A DNA stretch of 20,383 nucleotides from an uncultured Oscillospiraceae bacterium. Its GTDB lineage: Bacteria; Bacillota; Clostridia; Oscillospirales; Ruminococcaceae. Location of the stretch: assembly GCA_910586535.1 (NCBI GenBank), contig CAJUHS010000028.1:1-20383 (forward strand), read 5' to 3'. Position numbers and translations under genes: made by a program. Of the stretch, positions 1 through 6,435 are shown one piece after another. A model generated the notes under the pieces. That model was given only the letters and a program-made list of their open reading frames with translations. It was not told where the DNA came from and ran no database searches. How positions within the stretch are numbered: the stretch's first letter is position 1; the number at the start of each line of letters is the position of its first letter.

Positions 1-74
1 CTTGCCACTTCTGTTGCATTATGACTTTTTTCATATGCTTTTACCATTAACTCCCGTACTTCTGTACTTAGCAT
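1..74 (-). CDS. IS630-family transposase, N-terminal 24 residues only
   Basis: This is the beginning of a transposase gene read on the minus strand, starting MLSTEVRELMVKAYEKSHN. It is the start of a helix-turn-helix domain used by IS630 / Tc1-mariner-like transposases to bind the element ends. The ATG at 74-72 is preferred over one nine bases upstream because an AGGAG motif lies at a proper distance before it. The gene is cut by the window edge, so its integrity cannot be judged. The long plus-strand reading frame across this segment, rich in Leu and Ile, is only the antisense of this IS end. Confidence 0.75.
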   Translation of the reverse strand, partial: MLSTEVRELMVKAYEKSHNATEVA

Positions 75-142
75 TTCTATCATCTCCTATTTCTATTATA
101 CTACTTTTGTCAAGTGTTATCTTATTTTTATGGCGTGCTATA
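1..142 (-). mobile_element. IS630-family IS end, left copy, truncated by window edge
   Basis: The reverse complement of this segment matches 20038-20179 base for base except at about six positions. The shared sequence starts with TATAGCACGCC, where TA is a plausible IS630-type target dinucleotide, and runs into the start of a transposase gene. The element points out of the window to the left, so only its 5' end is visible. Homology stops abruptly at 142, where host sequence begins. The family call rests on the transposase N-terminus seen in the right copy. Confidence 0.85.
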
Positions 143-184
143 AGTAACAAGGTAAAGGATATTACCGAGGAAAGGACGATCATT

Positions 185-883
185 ATGCAGGAAACGGCTA
201 TGACTGCCGCGGACACAAATTACGCAGCTTTGAAAAACAACGCGCTTGATATTATCAAAAATAATCTTAAAAATCAGCCGCTTTCGTTGCAGCTTTTCGA
301 CATAATAAAATCGCCGTCCGGCGGTTCTACGTCGTTCACAATTCCCACGCTTTCGGGTGAAATTATGGAAAAATCTATCACTGGAATAATTTTGGACTAT
401 ACCACGCCCCGCGCTTATTGGGACACTCCCGATCCGGTCGAGGGTACTCCGCCTGTATGCTTTAGTTCGGACAGCCTTGTTTCACACGACGGGAAAGTTT
501 GCGCCGATTGTCCGTTCAATGATTTTGGTTCAAAGGACGGCGAAACAAACGCCAAAGCCTGCAAGGAAAGCGTGGTTTTGTTCCTGCTCCGTCCCGACAA
601 TATTATGCCGATTTTGGTTCGTGTACCCATTTCCAGCAAGATGATTTTTCAGCGGTACATGACCCGCCTTATCGGAAAAATGATTCCTGTTTCGGGAGTT
701 GTAACGAAAATTACTCTGGAAAAAACCACGAATAAAACCGGTCAGCCTTATGCGCTTTATAATTTTGAAGCGGTGGAAGCTTTGAGTACCGAGGAAGCCG
801 AAAATGCTTGTACTTTCGGCAAAAAGTTTATGGAGCTGGTGAACGCGTCGGAGGTTACTAAGGAGCTTCAGAAAGCAGGATAA
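185..883 (+). CDS. Hypothetical protein with four-cysteine motif, mobile-element type
   Basis: A 232-residue protein I cannot name with confidence. The frame is open further upstream, but that part runs into the IS. The ATG at 185 is chosen because GAGGAAAGG (168-176) sits about eight bases before it. Residues 92, 106, 109 and 126 are cysteines, spaced as a possible zinc knuckle around CADCPFNDFGS and KACK. The region after residue 130 looks beta-rich, with alternating hydrophobics in VVLFLLRP and PILVRVPIS. A small, acidic-ended, Cys-containing protein of this kind next to an amidoligase suggests a phage or ICE accessory protein, for example nucleic-acid binding, but this is a guess. The IS lies 42 bp upstream and has probably separated the gene from its original promoter. 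A hairpin at 908-934 follows. Confidence 0.7.
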   Translation: MQETAMTAADTNYAALKNNALDIIKNNLKNQPLSLQLFDIIKSPSGGSTSFTIPTLSGEIMEKSITGIILDYTTPRAYWDTPDPVEGTPPVCFSSDSLVSHDGKVCADCPFNDFGSKDGETNAKACKESVVLFLLRPDNIMPILVRVPISSKMIFQRYMTRLIGKMIPVSGVVTKITLEKTTNKTGQPYALYNFEAVEALSTEEAENACTFGKKFMELVNASEVTKELQKAG

Positions 884-907
884 TACATCAAAAAAATAAA
901 GAAATTT

Positions 908-940
908 GTCCCTCGGAAATTAATTTCGAGGGACGTTTTC
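908..940 (+). terminator. Hairpin with T-rich tail between two operon genes
   Basis: GTCCCTCG (908-915) pairs with CGAGGGAC (927-934), with an AT-rich loop, followed by GTTTTCTTT. It looks like an intrinsic terminator or attenuator between the upstream gene and the amidoligase gene. The tail is interrupted by a C, so partial read-through is likely. No clear separate promoter is seen before the amidoligase. Confidence 0.65.
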
Positions 941-966
941 TTTGCAAAAATGAAAGGAAAATTATT

Positions 967-2070
967 ATGGAACAAAAAATATTTTGTACAAACTGCGACC
1001 GCGCAATCGATGGCGATGAAAGGATTTACACGGTTCACGGAGAAAGAATTTGCGAGGACTGCGCCGATTCAAAAACCGTTATCTGCGACAGGTGCGGCGA
1101 ACGTATTTGGGACTGCGAAAATGAGGGCGACGAAAATATTACGCTTTGCACGTCCTGCTATGACAATTATTACACGACCTGCGAGAACTGCGAGGCTGTG
1201 ATAAATACCGACGAGGCAAATTACGACGATGACGACAGGGCATACTGCGACGAATGTTACGACAAAAATTGCAGGTCTATTCACAACTACGGCTACAAGC
1301 CCGAACCAATTTTTTACGGTTCGGGAGACCGTTTTTTCGGCGTTGAGCTTGAAATTGACGACGGCGGAAAATTAAGCGATAATGCCGATATAATTCTGGC
1401 TGCGGGAAATTCTGATGCCGAGCATATTTACATAAAAGCCGACGGAAGTCTTGAACGGGGAATGGAAATTGTAACCCACCCGATGACGCTAGATTATCAC
1501 AAAAATCATATGCCGTGGCATGAAATTATGCAGGCGGCAATTCGTTTGGGATATCATTCTCACAAGACGGATACCTGCGGTTTGCATATTCATGTGAATA
1601 AAAATTCATTGGGCGATACCCGCGAATTGCAGGAGGAAAGAATTTCGAGGATACTTTATTTTGTCGAACACCACTGGGAAGAATTGCTGAAATTCAGCAG
1701 GCGCACCGAATACCAAATGGATCGCTGGGCGGCGAGGTACTGGTACAAAAATGACCCGTCGGAGATGATAGAGCACGCCAAGAAAAGCGGAAAGGGACGG
1801 CACAGCTGTGTTAATATCACGAATTACGACACGATCGAATTTCGTATGTTCCGTGGCACTTTGAAGCTGAACAGTCTTATCGCAGCGATTCAGCTTGTGG
1901 AAATTATCTGCGAAATGGCGATTACGTTCGGCGATACGGAAATAAAGTCCATTGGCTGGACGGAATTTGCGGAGAGTATTGACGCACAGGAATATCCCGA
2001 ATTGATTACATATCTGAAAGAACGGCGGCTGTACGTCAACGAGCCTGTGGAAAGCGAGGAGGACGTTTGA
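967..2070 (+). CDS. Amidoligase-family protein with N-terminal zinc fingers
   Basis: A 367-residue protein in two parts. Residues 1-102 carry three CxxC...CxxC units (C7/C10-C29/C32, C40/C43-C61/C64, C72/C75-C94/C97), which look like zinc knuckles of the LIM or treble-clef kind. Residues 120-330 fit the glutamine-synthetase-fold 'putative amidoligase' family: FGVELE (124-129), DGSLERGMEIVTHPM (159-173), CGLHIHVN (204-211), RR (245-246) and IEFRMFRGTLK (290-300). Such enzymes are predicted to form amide bonds using ATP, often on peptides or cell-wall material. The start has AAAGGA eight bases upstream. The stop overlaps the next start by one base (TGATG), so it is probably translationally coupled to the glutamine amidotransferase, which could supply ammonia. 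The substrate is unknown; the zinc fingers may bind it or a nucleic acid. Confidence 0.85.
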   Translation: MEQKIFCTNCDRAIDGDERIYTVHGERICEDCADSKTVICDRCGERIWDCENEGDENITLCTSCYDNYYTTCENCEAVINTDEANYDDDDRAYCDECYDKNCRSIHNYGYKPEPIFYGSGDRFFGVELEIDDGGKLSDNADIILAAGNSDAEHIYIKADGSLERGMEIVTHPMTLDYHKNHMPWHEIMQAAIRLGYHSHKTDTCGLHIHVNKNSLGDTRELQEERISRILYFVEHHWEELLKFSRRTEYQMDRWAARYWYKNDPSEMIEHAKKSGKGRHSCVNITNYDTIEFRMFRGTLKLNSLIAAIQLVEIICEMAITFGDTEIKSIGWTEFAESIDAQEYPELITYLKERRLYVNEPVESEEDV

Positions 2071-2978
2071 TGTGCGCTTTATTTGGATTGGTGGACTACG
2101 GGAATAAATTCTCGGCAAGGCAGAAAAATAAAATTATTTCGGTTTTGTCGGAGGAATGCGAAATCAGAGGGACGGACGCTACCGGAATTGCATATAATTC
2201 AAACGGCAGACTTCATATTTTCAAGCGTGCCGTTCCCGCACATAAAATGAGGTACAGACTTCCCGAAAACGCCGATATAATTATGGGACACACCCGTATG
2301 ACTACTCAGGGTTCCGAGACTTTTAACTACAATAATCACCCGTTTTTCGGTACTGCAAACGGCGTAAATTTCGCACTTGCACATAACGGAGTTCTGCATA
2401 ATGATACGCTTTTGAGGAAATCCGAAAAGCTTCCCGAAACCCATATCCGGACGGACAGCTATGTTGCTGTACAATTGATTGAAAAGAAAAAATCCCTCGA
2501 CTTTGCAAGCCTAAAAAATATGGCTGAAAAGGTCGCGGGTTCTTTCTGTTTTACTGTACTGACTGACAGAAACGAGCTGTATTTTGTTAAAGGCGACAAT
2601 CCGCTTTCGCTGTATAAATTTGACGGATTTTATATTTATGCAAGCACCGAAGAAATTTTGAAAAATACTTTGCAGAAGCTGAATTTATCAAAGTACAGCA
2701 GGGTCAATATTAATTGCGGAGATATTTTAAAGCTGGATTCCAATGGAGCTGTTGAGGTCGGACATTTTGATTTTCACGAGGCATTTTACGGCGGTTACGG
2801 TGGGTATTTTTCTGAAACCGATGAAGATTATCTTGAAGAACTTTCGCTTCTTTACGGCATTAAGCCAGAGGATATTTTAACGCTTCTTGACTATGGATTT
2901 GGCGTGTTTGATATTGAGAAAATATTGTGTTGTCCCGAAATAATGCGGGATTATTTTCGCGGTATCGGAACGAGGTGA
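2070..2978 (+). CDS. Class II glutamine amidotransferase (Ntn hydrolase)
   Basis: A 302-residue protein starting MCALFG. After removal of Met, Cys2 becomes the N-terminal nucleophile typical of GATase II enzymes of the PurF/GlmS type. Other family signatures follow in order: RGTDATGIA (33-41), GHTRMTTQG (73-81), NNHPF (88-92), LAHNGVLHN (103-111) and TDSY (128-131). An in-frame TTG lies just upstream at 2067, but the ATG at 2070 is correct because it gives Met-Cys and sits seven bases after GAGGAGG. The enzyme would hydrolyse glutamine to ammonia for the neighbouring amidoligase. No synthetase domain is fused to it: the remaining C-terminal part (about 200-302) is short and ends in an acidic, Tyr/Gly-rich linker and a helical tail. 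The pairing of amidoligase with GATase II is known from comparative genomics of phage and mobile loci. Confidence 0.9.
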   Translation: MCALFGLVDYGNKFSARQKNKIISVLSEECEIRGTDATGIAYNSNGRLHIFKRAVPAHKMRYRLPENADIIMGHTRMTTQGSETFNYNNHPFFGTANGVNFALAHNGVLHNDTLLRKSEKLPETHIRTDSYVAVQLIEKKKSLDFASLKNMAEKVAGSFCFTVLTDRNELYFVKGDNPLSLYKFDGFYIYASTEEILKNTLQKLNLSKYSRVNINCGDILKLDSNGAVEVGHFDFHEAFYGGYGGYFSETDEDYLEELSLLYGIKPEDILTLLDYGFGVFDIEKILCCPEIMRDYFRGIGTR

Positions 2979-2981
2979 TTT

Positions 2982-3016
2982 AATCCGCTTGCCTTGTGGT
3001 AAGCGGATTATTTTTT
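2982..3016 (+). terminator. Intrinsic terminator after the amidoligase/GATase pair
   Basis: AATCCGCTT (2982-2990) pairs perfectly with AAGCGGATT (3001-3009), with a 10-base loop, followed by A and six T. It starts four bases after the stop codon and closes the operon. Confidence 0.9.
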
Positions 3017-3066
3017 GAAATTCCCAATAGGGTCACGGTTTATTTGGAGACTTTTCCAAATACAAA

Positions 3067-3097
3067 AACACTTGACAAAAGTGGTATAATAGAAATA
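3067..3097 (+). promoter_or_regulatory. Promoter with extended -10 before the AraC gene; IS-like 31-bp motif
   Basis: TGGTATAAT (3082-3090) is an extended -10. TTGACA (3072-3077) is only seven bases before it, too close to be the matching -35. This 31-bp stretch is the same, apart from one base, as a segment inside both IS630 ends (around 20065-20095 and on the minus strand around 85-115). It may be a leftover IS end that now drives the regulator, or a shared binding site. Confidence 0.5.
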
Positions 3098-3161
3098 TAA
3101 GATTAGGATATACACATTAAAAACCGGTGATTTATGCATTAATCCCCCAAAGCGGTTATAA

Positions 3162-3200
3162 ACTTCTGCTCTCTTTTTTGTGCATAAAAAGAGAGGAAGT
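3162..3200 (+). promoter_or_regulatory. Long leader hairpin upstream of the AraC gene
   Basis: CTCTCTTTTT (3169-3178) pairs perfectly with AAAAAGAGAG (3186-3195) around a 7-base loop. ACTTC / GAAGT extend the stem beyond a two-base bulge. It lies in the 5' leader between the likely promoter and the ribosome site at 3234-3238. It could be an attenuator or an mRNA-stabilising stem; the T run is inside the stem, so it is not a standard terminator. Confidence 0.5.
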
Positions 3201-3246
3201 AAGCGGCTTGAAGATGTATAATTATTATTGAAAAGGAGCAGAAAAA

Positions 3247-4104
3247 ATGGAATGGATAGAAGGTCTGAATAAAGCGATTTCCTATATTGAGGAGCATCTT
3301 ACGGAAGAAATAAGTTATGATGAGCTTGCGCGCATAGCCTGCTGCTCCGCGTATCATTTCCAAAGAATGTTTGCATATATGGCAGGGGTTCCGCTTTCGG
3401 AATATATCCGACGCAGGCGAATGTCTTTAGCTGCCGCTGATCTGCAAAGCGGGGAAGAAAAAATTATTGATATCGGCATGAAATACGGCTATACTTCTCC
3501 GACCGCATTTAACAGAGCGTTTCAAAGCGTGCACGGCATTGCTCCGTCAATGGCAAAAAATGGAGGAACGCCTATGAAAGCTTATCCGCCCATCAGCTTC
3601 AAAATAACAGTAAAAGGAGTAGAGGAATTGAATTACCGTATCGAAGAAAAAGCATCCTTTCGCATTGTGGGTGTATCTCACCCGCTGGAGAAGGAAATAG
3701 AAAAGAATTTTAAAACAGTGCCGCAAATGTGGCAAAACGCGGCTATGAACGGAACAATCGAAAAGCTTGCACCGCTTATGAATGATCAGCCTATGGGCGT
3801 TTTAGGCGTAAGCGTCTGCAATGACAAAGAGGACTGGAGATATTTCATAGCTGTGTCCTCGTCTGCTGACGCCGATAATACCTTAGACGAATATATTATT
3901 CCCGCCTGCACATGGGTTGTTTTCAGCGGAACCGGCACAGGCTTGTCAATTCAGGAATTAGAACAGCGCATTGTAACAGAGTGGCTCCCAACGTCCGGAT
4001 TTGAATATGATAACGCCCCCGATATAGAGGTATATCTAAATCCCGATCCAAACGATATGCAGTACGAAGTTTGGATACCGGTCAAGCCGGTCAGGAAAGT
4101 ATGA
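3247..4104 (+). CDS. AraC-family transcriptional regulator with GyrI-like effector domain
   Basis: A 285-residue regulator. Residues 1-108 hold the AraC DNA-binding domain at the N-terminus, with two helix-turn-helix units: YDELARIACCSAYHFQRMF (24-42) and the second around IIDIGMKYGYTSPTAFNRAF (73-92). Residues 128-283 are a GyrI-like / SOUL-type ligand-binding domain, recognised from VGVSHPLEKE, the central AMNG region and the closing PDIEVYLNPDP...YEVWIPV strand pattern. Members of this class bind small hydrophobic or drug-like molecules and often control efflux or detoxification genes. AGGAG lies eight bases before the ATG. The next gene starts nine bases after the stop and probably shares the transcript. 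Its target and ligand cannot be told from the sequence. Confidence 0.92.
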   Translation: MEWIEGLNKAISYIEEHLTEEISYDELARIACCSAYHFQRMFAYMAGVPLSEYIRRRRMSLAAADLQSGEEKIIDIGMKYGYTSPTAFNRAFQSVHGIAPSMAKNGGTPMKAYPPISFKITVKGVEELNYRIEEKASFRIVGVSHPLEKEIEKNFKTVPQMWQNAAMNGTIEKLAPLMNDQPMGVLGVSVCNDKEDWRYFIAVSSSADADNTLDEYIIPACTWVVFSGTGTGLSIQELEQRIVTEWLPTSGFEYDNAPDIEVYLNPDPNDMQYEVWIPVKPVRKV

Positions 4105-4113
4105 GGCGATAAC

Positions 4114-4581
4114 ATGACGGATAGAAATTATGATGAGTTTTTAGAAATTACAGGCTCAAGCAGGAGCTTAGTCGAAGATATAAACGGCTTTCTTTTGGAT
4201 AATAACTGCAAGCGTGAAATTAAAACTGCCAAAAGCGGTTTTACGGTTTCCTATCTTTTGCAGGATACAAAAAAGACGCTGGCTGTTTTTGTTTGCAGAA
4301 AAACGGGTATAAAGATAAAAATTTACCCGCAGCGGCTTAATGAGTATATGAATTTTCTGGACGAGCTTCCAGCAAATATGAAAAAGGAAATTGCAAAAGC
4401 GTCTGTCTGCAAGCGACTTTTGAATCCTGACGACTGCAATCCCAAATGTGTTATGGGATATGACTTCATCATGGATAAGGAACATTATCAAAAATGCAGA
4501 CATATGGCTTTTATGTTTACTGTAACTGAAGAAAGCGTTTCGTATATCAAGGAATTTTTAAATAATGATTTGACATCATAA
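4114..4581 (+). CDS. Conserved-looking hypothetical protein with four C-terminal cysteines
   Basis: A 155-residue soluble protein with no signal peptide or membrane segment. I do not recognise a named family, although similar proteins follow GyrI-type AraC regulators in clostridial genomes as far as I recall. The N-terminal half is mixed alpha/beta (SYLLQDTKKTLAVFVCRKTGIKIKIYP). The C-terminal half has cysteines 99, 108, 112 and 128 within KRLLNPDDCNPKCVMGYDF and YQKCRHMAFMF, a possible metal site or redox cluster. The start at 4114 has GAGG (4103-4106), which overlaps the stop of the regulator, so translational coupling is likely. Its role is unknown; a function linked to the regulator's ligand is inference. 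Confidence 0.75.
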   Translation: MTDRNYDEFLEITGSSRSLVEDINGFLLDNNCKREIKTAKSGFTVSYLLQDTKKTLAVFVCRKTGIKIKIYPQRLNEYMNFLDELPANMKKEIAKASVCKRLLNPDDCNPKCVMGYDFIMDKEHYQKCRHMAFMFTVTEESVSYIKEFLNNDLTS

Positions 4582-4712
4582 AAATTAAAGTTCCAATCGG
4601 GAAATAAAAATATTGTCCGGTTTGTGTTGTTTTTATATTTAAGCTGGATTACTGTCTCGGAAGAGCAGCACGTACTCTTGTTATATTTATTCTATTATAT
4701 ATCATTTTAAAA

Positions 4713-4742
4713 GCCCATAGCTATTGATGAACAGCTATGGGC
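4713..4742. terminator. Perfect 10-bp hairpin between convergent genes
   Basis: GCCCATAGCT (4713-4722) and AGCTATGGGC (4733-4742) form a perfect stem with a 10-base loop. Read on the minus strand it is followed by TTTTAAAAT, so it fits as terminator of the ATPase gene ending at 4822. Read on the plus strand the tail is GTAATTGTTTCC, weaker but usable for the AraC transcript. The rest of 4582-4821 shows no gene. Confidence 0.75.
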
Positions 4743-4821
4743 GTAATTGTTTCCTTTTGGGGAAAATCGGGAGATTTCTATGAGGAGAATGGGTATCAAA
4801 AAAGTACGTTTTACAAAAAAA

Positions 4822-6120
4822 TTACACTGACAAACAGAACAGAGCATAAAGCGGAATACTCTTTATATTATTTTCAAACCCGAAATTTTTCGCCGACACT
4901 CTGATAGAATAAATTGGATTATACCGAGAAATATAAATATTAAGACTTTTTGATTTTACGTTTTCTGCGGCTTTGCATTCAAGCGGAATTATGTTGCCGT
5001 CGCTGTCCTGAAACAAAAAATCAAGTTCTGCTTTGCCGTCGGAATTCCAATAGTACGGTTGCAATCCGTTGGCAATAAGAGCCTGCATAACATAATTCTC
5101 CGCAAGCGCACCCTTGAAGCCATCAAAGCTGTGAGGATTGTTGATCACGGCATTTGCGCTTATTCCGAACTTTGAACACAGCAGCCCCGTATCGACCATA
5201 TAAACCTTGAAGCTTCCATTGTCCGCATATGCCGACAGTGGGAGCTTGCCCTCTTTGACAAGGACGCATTTATTGATTATTCCAGCCGCTTTTAACCAGT
5301 CCAGCGACGGCTCATAATCATAAGCCCGAGCTCCGCTTTTAATTATTTTATATTGGAATTTATGATTTTCTTTCGCAAGCTGCGCGGGAATGCTTGCAAA
5401 CGCCGCCATTGTTTTTGTGGTCTCCTGCGGCGCTGCGTACTTAGCCATATCCGCAATATACGAATTATTGAGATTTTTTTGTGTGTCAATAACAAAGTTG
5501 AAATCCTTTGTTTCAACGTAGTCCAGAACTGCTTTTGGCATACCGCCCACAACAAGATAGGTTTTGTACAAGTCCATTGCAGTATCATGCAGCGACAGCG
5601 GAGACATAGTTTCATAAGATTTTCTTATCAATTCGCAGATATCTTTTTCCCCAAGCGCCCACAAAAATTCCTCAAAATCCAGCGGGTACATATTCAGCAT
5701 ATCAACCTTGCCAACAGGAAAGGAATATTTTTCACGCTTTATAGCAACGCCGAGCAGACTTCCTGCTGCAATGATATGATATCCCTCGTTTTTTTCACAA
5801 AAATATTTTAAGGAAGTCAGCGCTCTCTCGCAGGCTTGAATTTCGTCAAAAATGATCAGTGTATCATTAGGAAAAATGCTCTGACCACTTTTAGCCGAAA
5901 GCTCGCGGATAATACGCTCCGTATCAAAATCCCGTTCAAAAATCGCAGCGATCTCGGAGGAATCCTCCATGTTGAAATAAACTGTATTTTTATAGTGCCT
6001 CTTTCCAAAGGACAAAGCTGTATATGTCTTGCCGACCTGTCTTGCGCCGTACAGCTGCAGAGGCATTCTGCGCGGGTTTTCTTTCCATTTAAGAAGCTTA
6101 TCAACAATTTTACGTTCCAT
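4822..6120 (-). CDS. AAA-type ATPase with DUF4143 / nuclease-like C-terminus (ATPase 1)
   Basis: A 432-residue P-loop protein of the AAA_14-DUF4143 class. Walker A is GARQVGKT (25-32), Walker B LIIFDE (88-93), a sensor-like AAGSLLG lies at 118-124, and YPLDFEEFLWAL (145-156) is typical of the family. The C-terminus has ELD (365-367) followed 14 residues later by ECK (381-383), which matches a PD-(D/E)XK-like core with its acidic and Lys residues kept. The molecular role of this family is not established; it is widespread and patchily distributed, which suggests transfer. GAGGTGA lies eight bases before the ATG and a perfect consensus promoter is just upstream. It resembles ATPase 3 (8283-9581) along its whole length, with the same length and shared VVGGMP and QLAKE...KFQYK motifs, so the two are paralogues of one subfamily. 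Confidence 0.92.
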   Translation of the reverse strand: MERKIVDKLLKWKENPRRMPLQLYGARQVGKTYTALSFGKRHYKNTVYFNMEDSSEIAAIFERDFDTERIIRELSAKSGQSIFPNDTLIIFDEIQACERALTSLKYFCEKNEGYHIIAAGSLLGVAIKREKYSFPVGKVDMLNMYPLDFEEFLWALGEKDICELIRKSYETMSPLSLHDTAMDLYKTYLVVGGMPKAVLDYVETKDFNFVIDTQKNLNNSYIADMAKYAAPQETTKTMAAFASIPAQLAKENHKFQYKIIKSGARAYDYEPSLDWLKAAGIINKCVLVKEGKLPLSAYADNGSFKVYMVDTGLLCSKFGISANAVINNPHSFDGFKGALAENYVMQALIANGLQPYYWNSDGKAELDFLFQDSDGNIIPLECKAAENVKSKSLNIYISRYNPIYSIRVSAKNFGFENNIKSIPLYALFCLSV

Positions 6121-6142
6121 TTAGCGCTATCACCTCGCGATT

Positions 6143-6171
6143 ATTATAACATATGCAAAACAAGGTGTCAA
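6143..6171 (-). promoter_or_regulatory. Consensus sigma-A promoter of ATPase 1
   Basis: On the minus strand TTGACA (6171-6166), a 17-base spacer and TATAAT (6148-6143) are all perfect matches. The -10 box ends only 22 bases before the start codon, so the leader must be very short and begin close to the ribosome site. Confidence 0.85.
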
Positions 6172-6274
6172 TATTTATTTTTTGATTTAAGTTAATTCTG
6201 GAAAATTATTTCGTTGGTTTTATGTGTGGAATAATGTTTGAACAAGCGTGAGATTTACATGTCGACCTAAAAAA

Positions 6275-6396
6275 TTGTTCCTTGTTCTGAGTTCCGATAT
6301 CGGTTAAAACTATATTATATATTATCTATCGCGTAATAAATGTAATTATATAGTATAATAGTTTTTATGCGCATCGGAACGCGGAACGGAGAACAA
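6275..6396. repeat. Imperfect inverted repeat, about 120 bp, MITE- or hairpin-like
   Basis: The arms 6275-6313 and 6358-6396 are equal in length and align without gaps. Exact blocks are TTGTTC / GAACAA at the outer ends, GTTCCGAT (6291-6298) with ATCGGAAC (6373-6380), and AAAACTAT (6306-6313) with ATAGTTTT (6358-6365). A 7-by-7 internal mismatch lies between the last two, and some remaining mismatches could be G-U pairs in RNA. It fills most of the 315-base gap between ATPases 1 and 2, which otherwise shows no gene. It could be a small non-autonomous element, a folded RNA or a decayed IS. Confidence 0.55.
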
Positions 6397-6435
6397 CGTA
6401 TCTCCACATCCACTGAGCGTTTAAGATAAAAAATA

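Noticed and set aside
2..184. N-terminal extension of the first plus-strand gene with a very hydrophobic, membrane-like segment
   Set aside because: It is the antisense of the IS630 end, identical in kind to the reverse strand of the right copy. The real start at 185 has a ribosome site.
4780..4830. 16-codon frame starting MRRMGIKKVRF with GGGAG upstream
   Set aside because: Too short, basic by AT/AG content, overlaps the end of ATPase 1 and has no promoter or terminator of its own.
5353..5811. 152-codon plus-strand frame inside ATPase 1
   Set aside because: Antisense shadow: the minus-strand gene has clear ATPase motifs over the same bases, and this frame has no ribosome site or recognisable domain.
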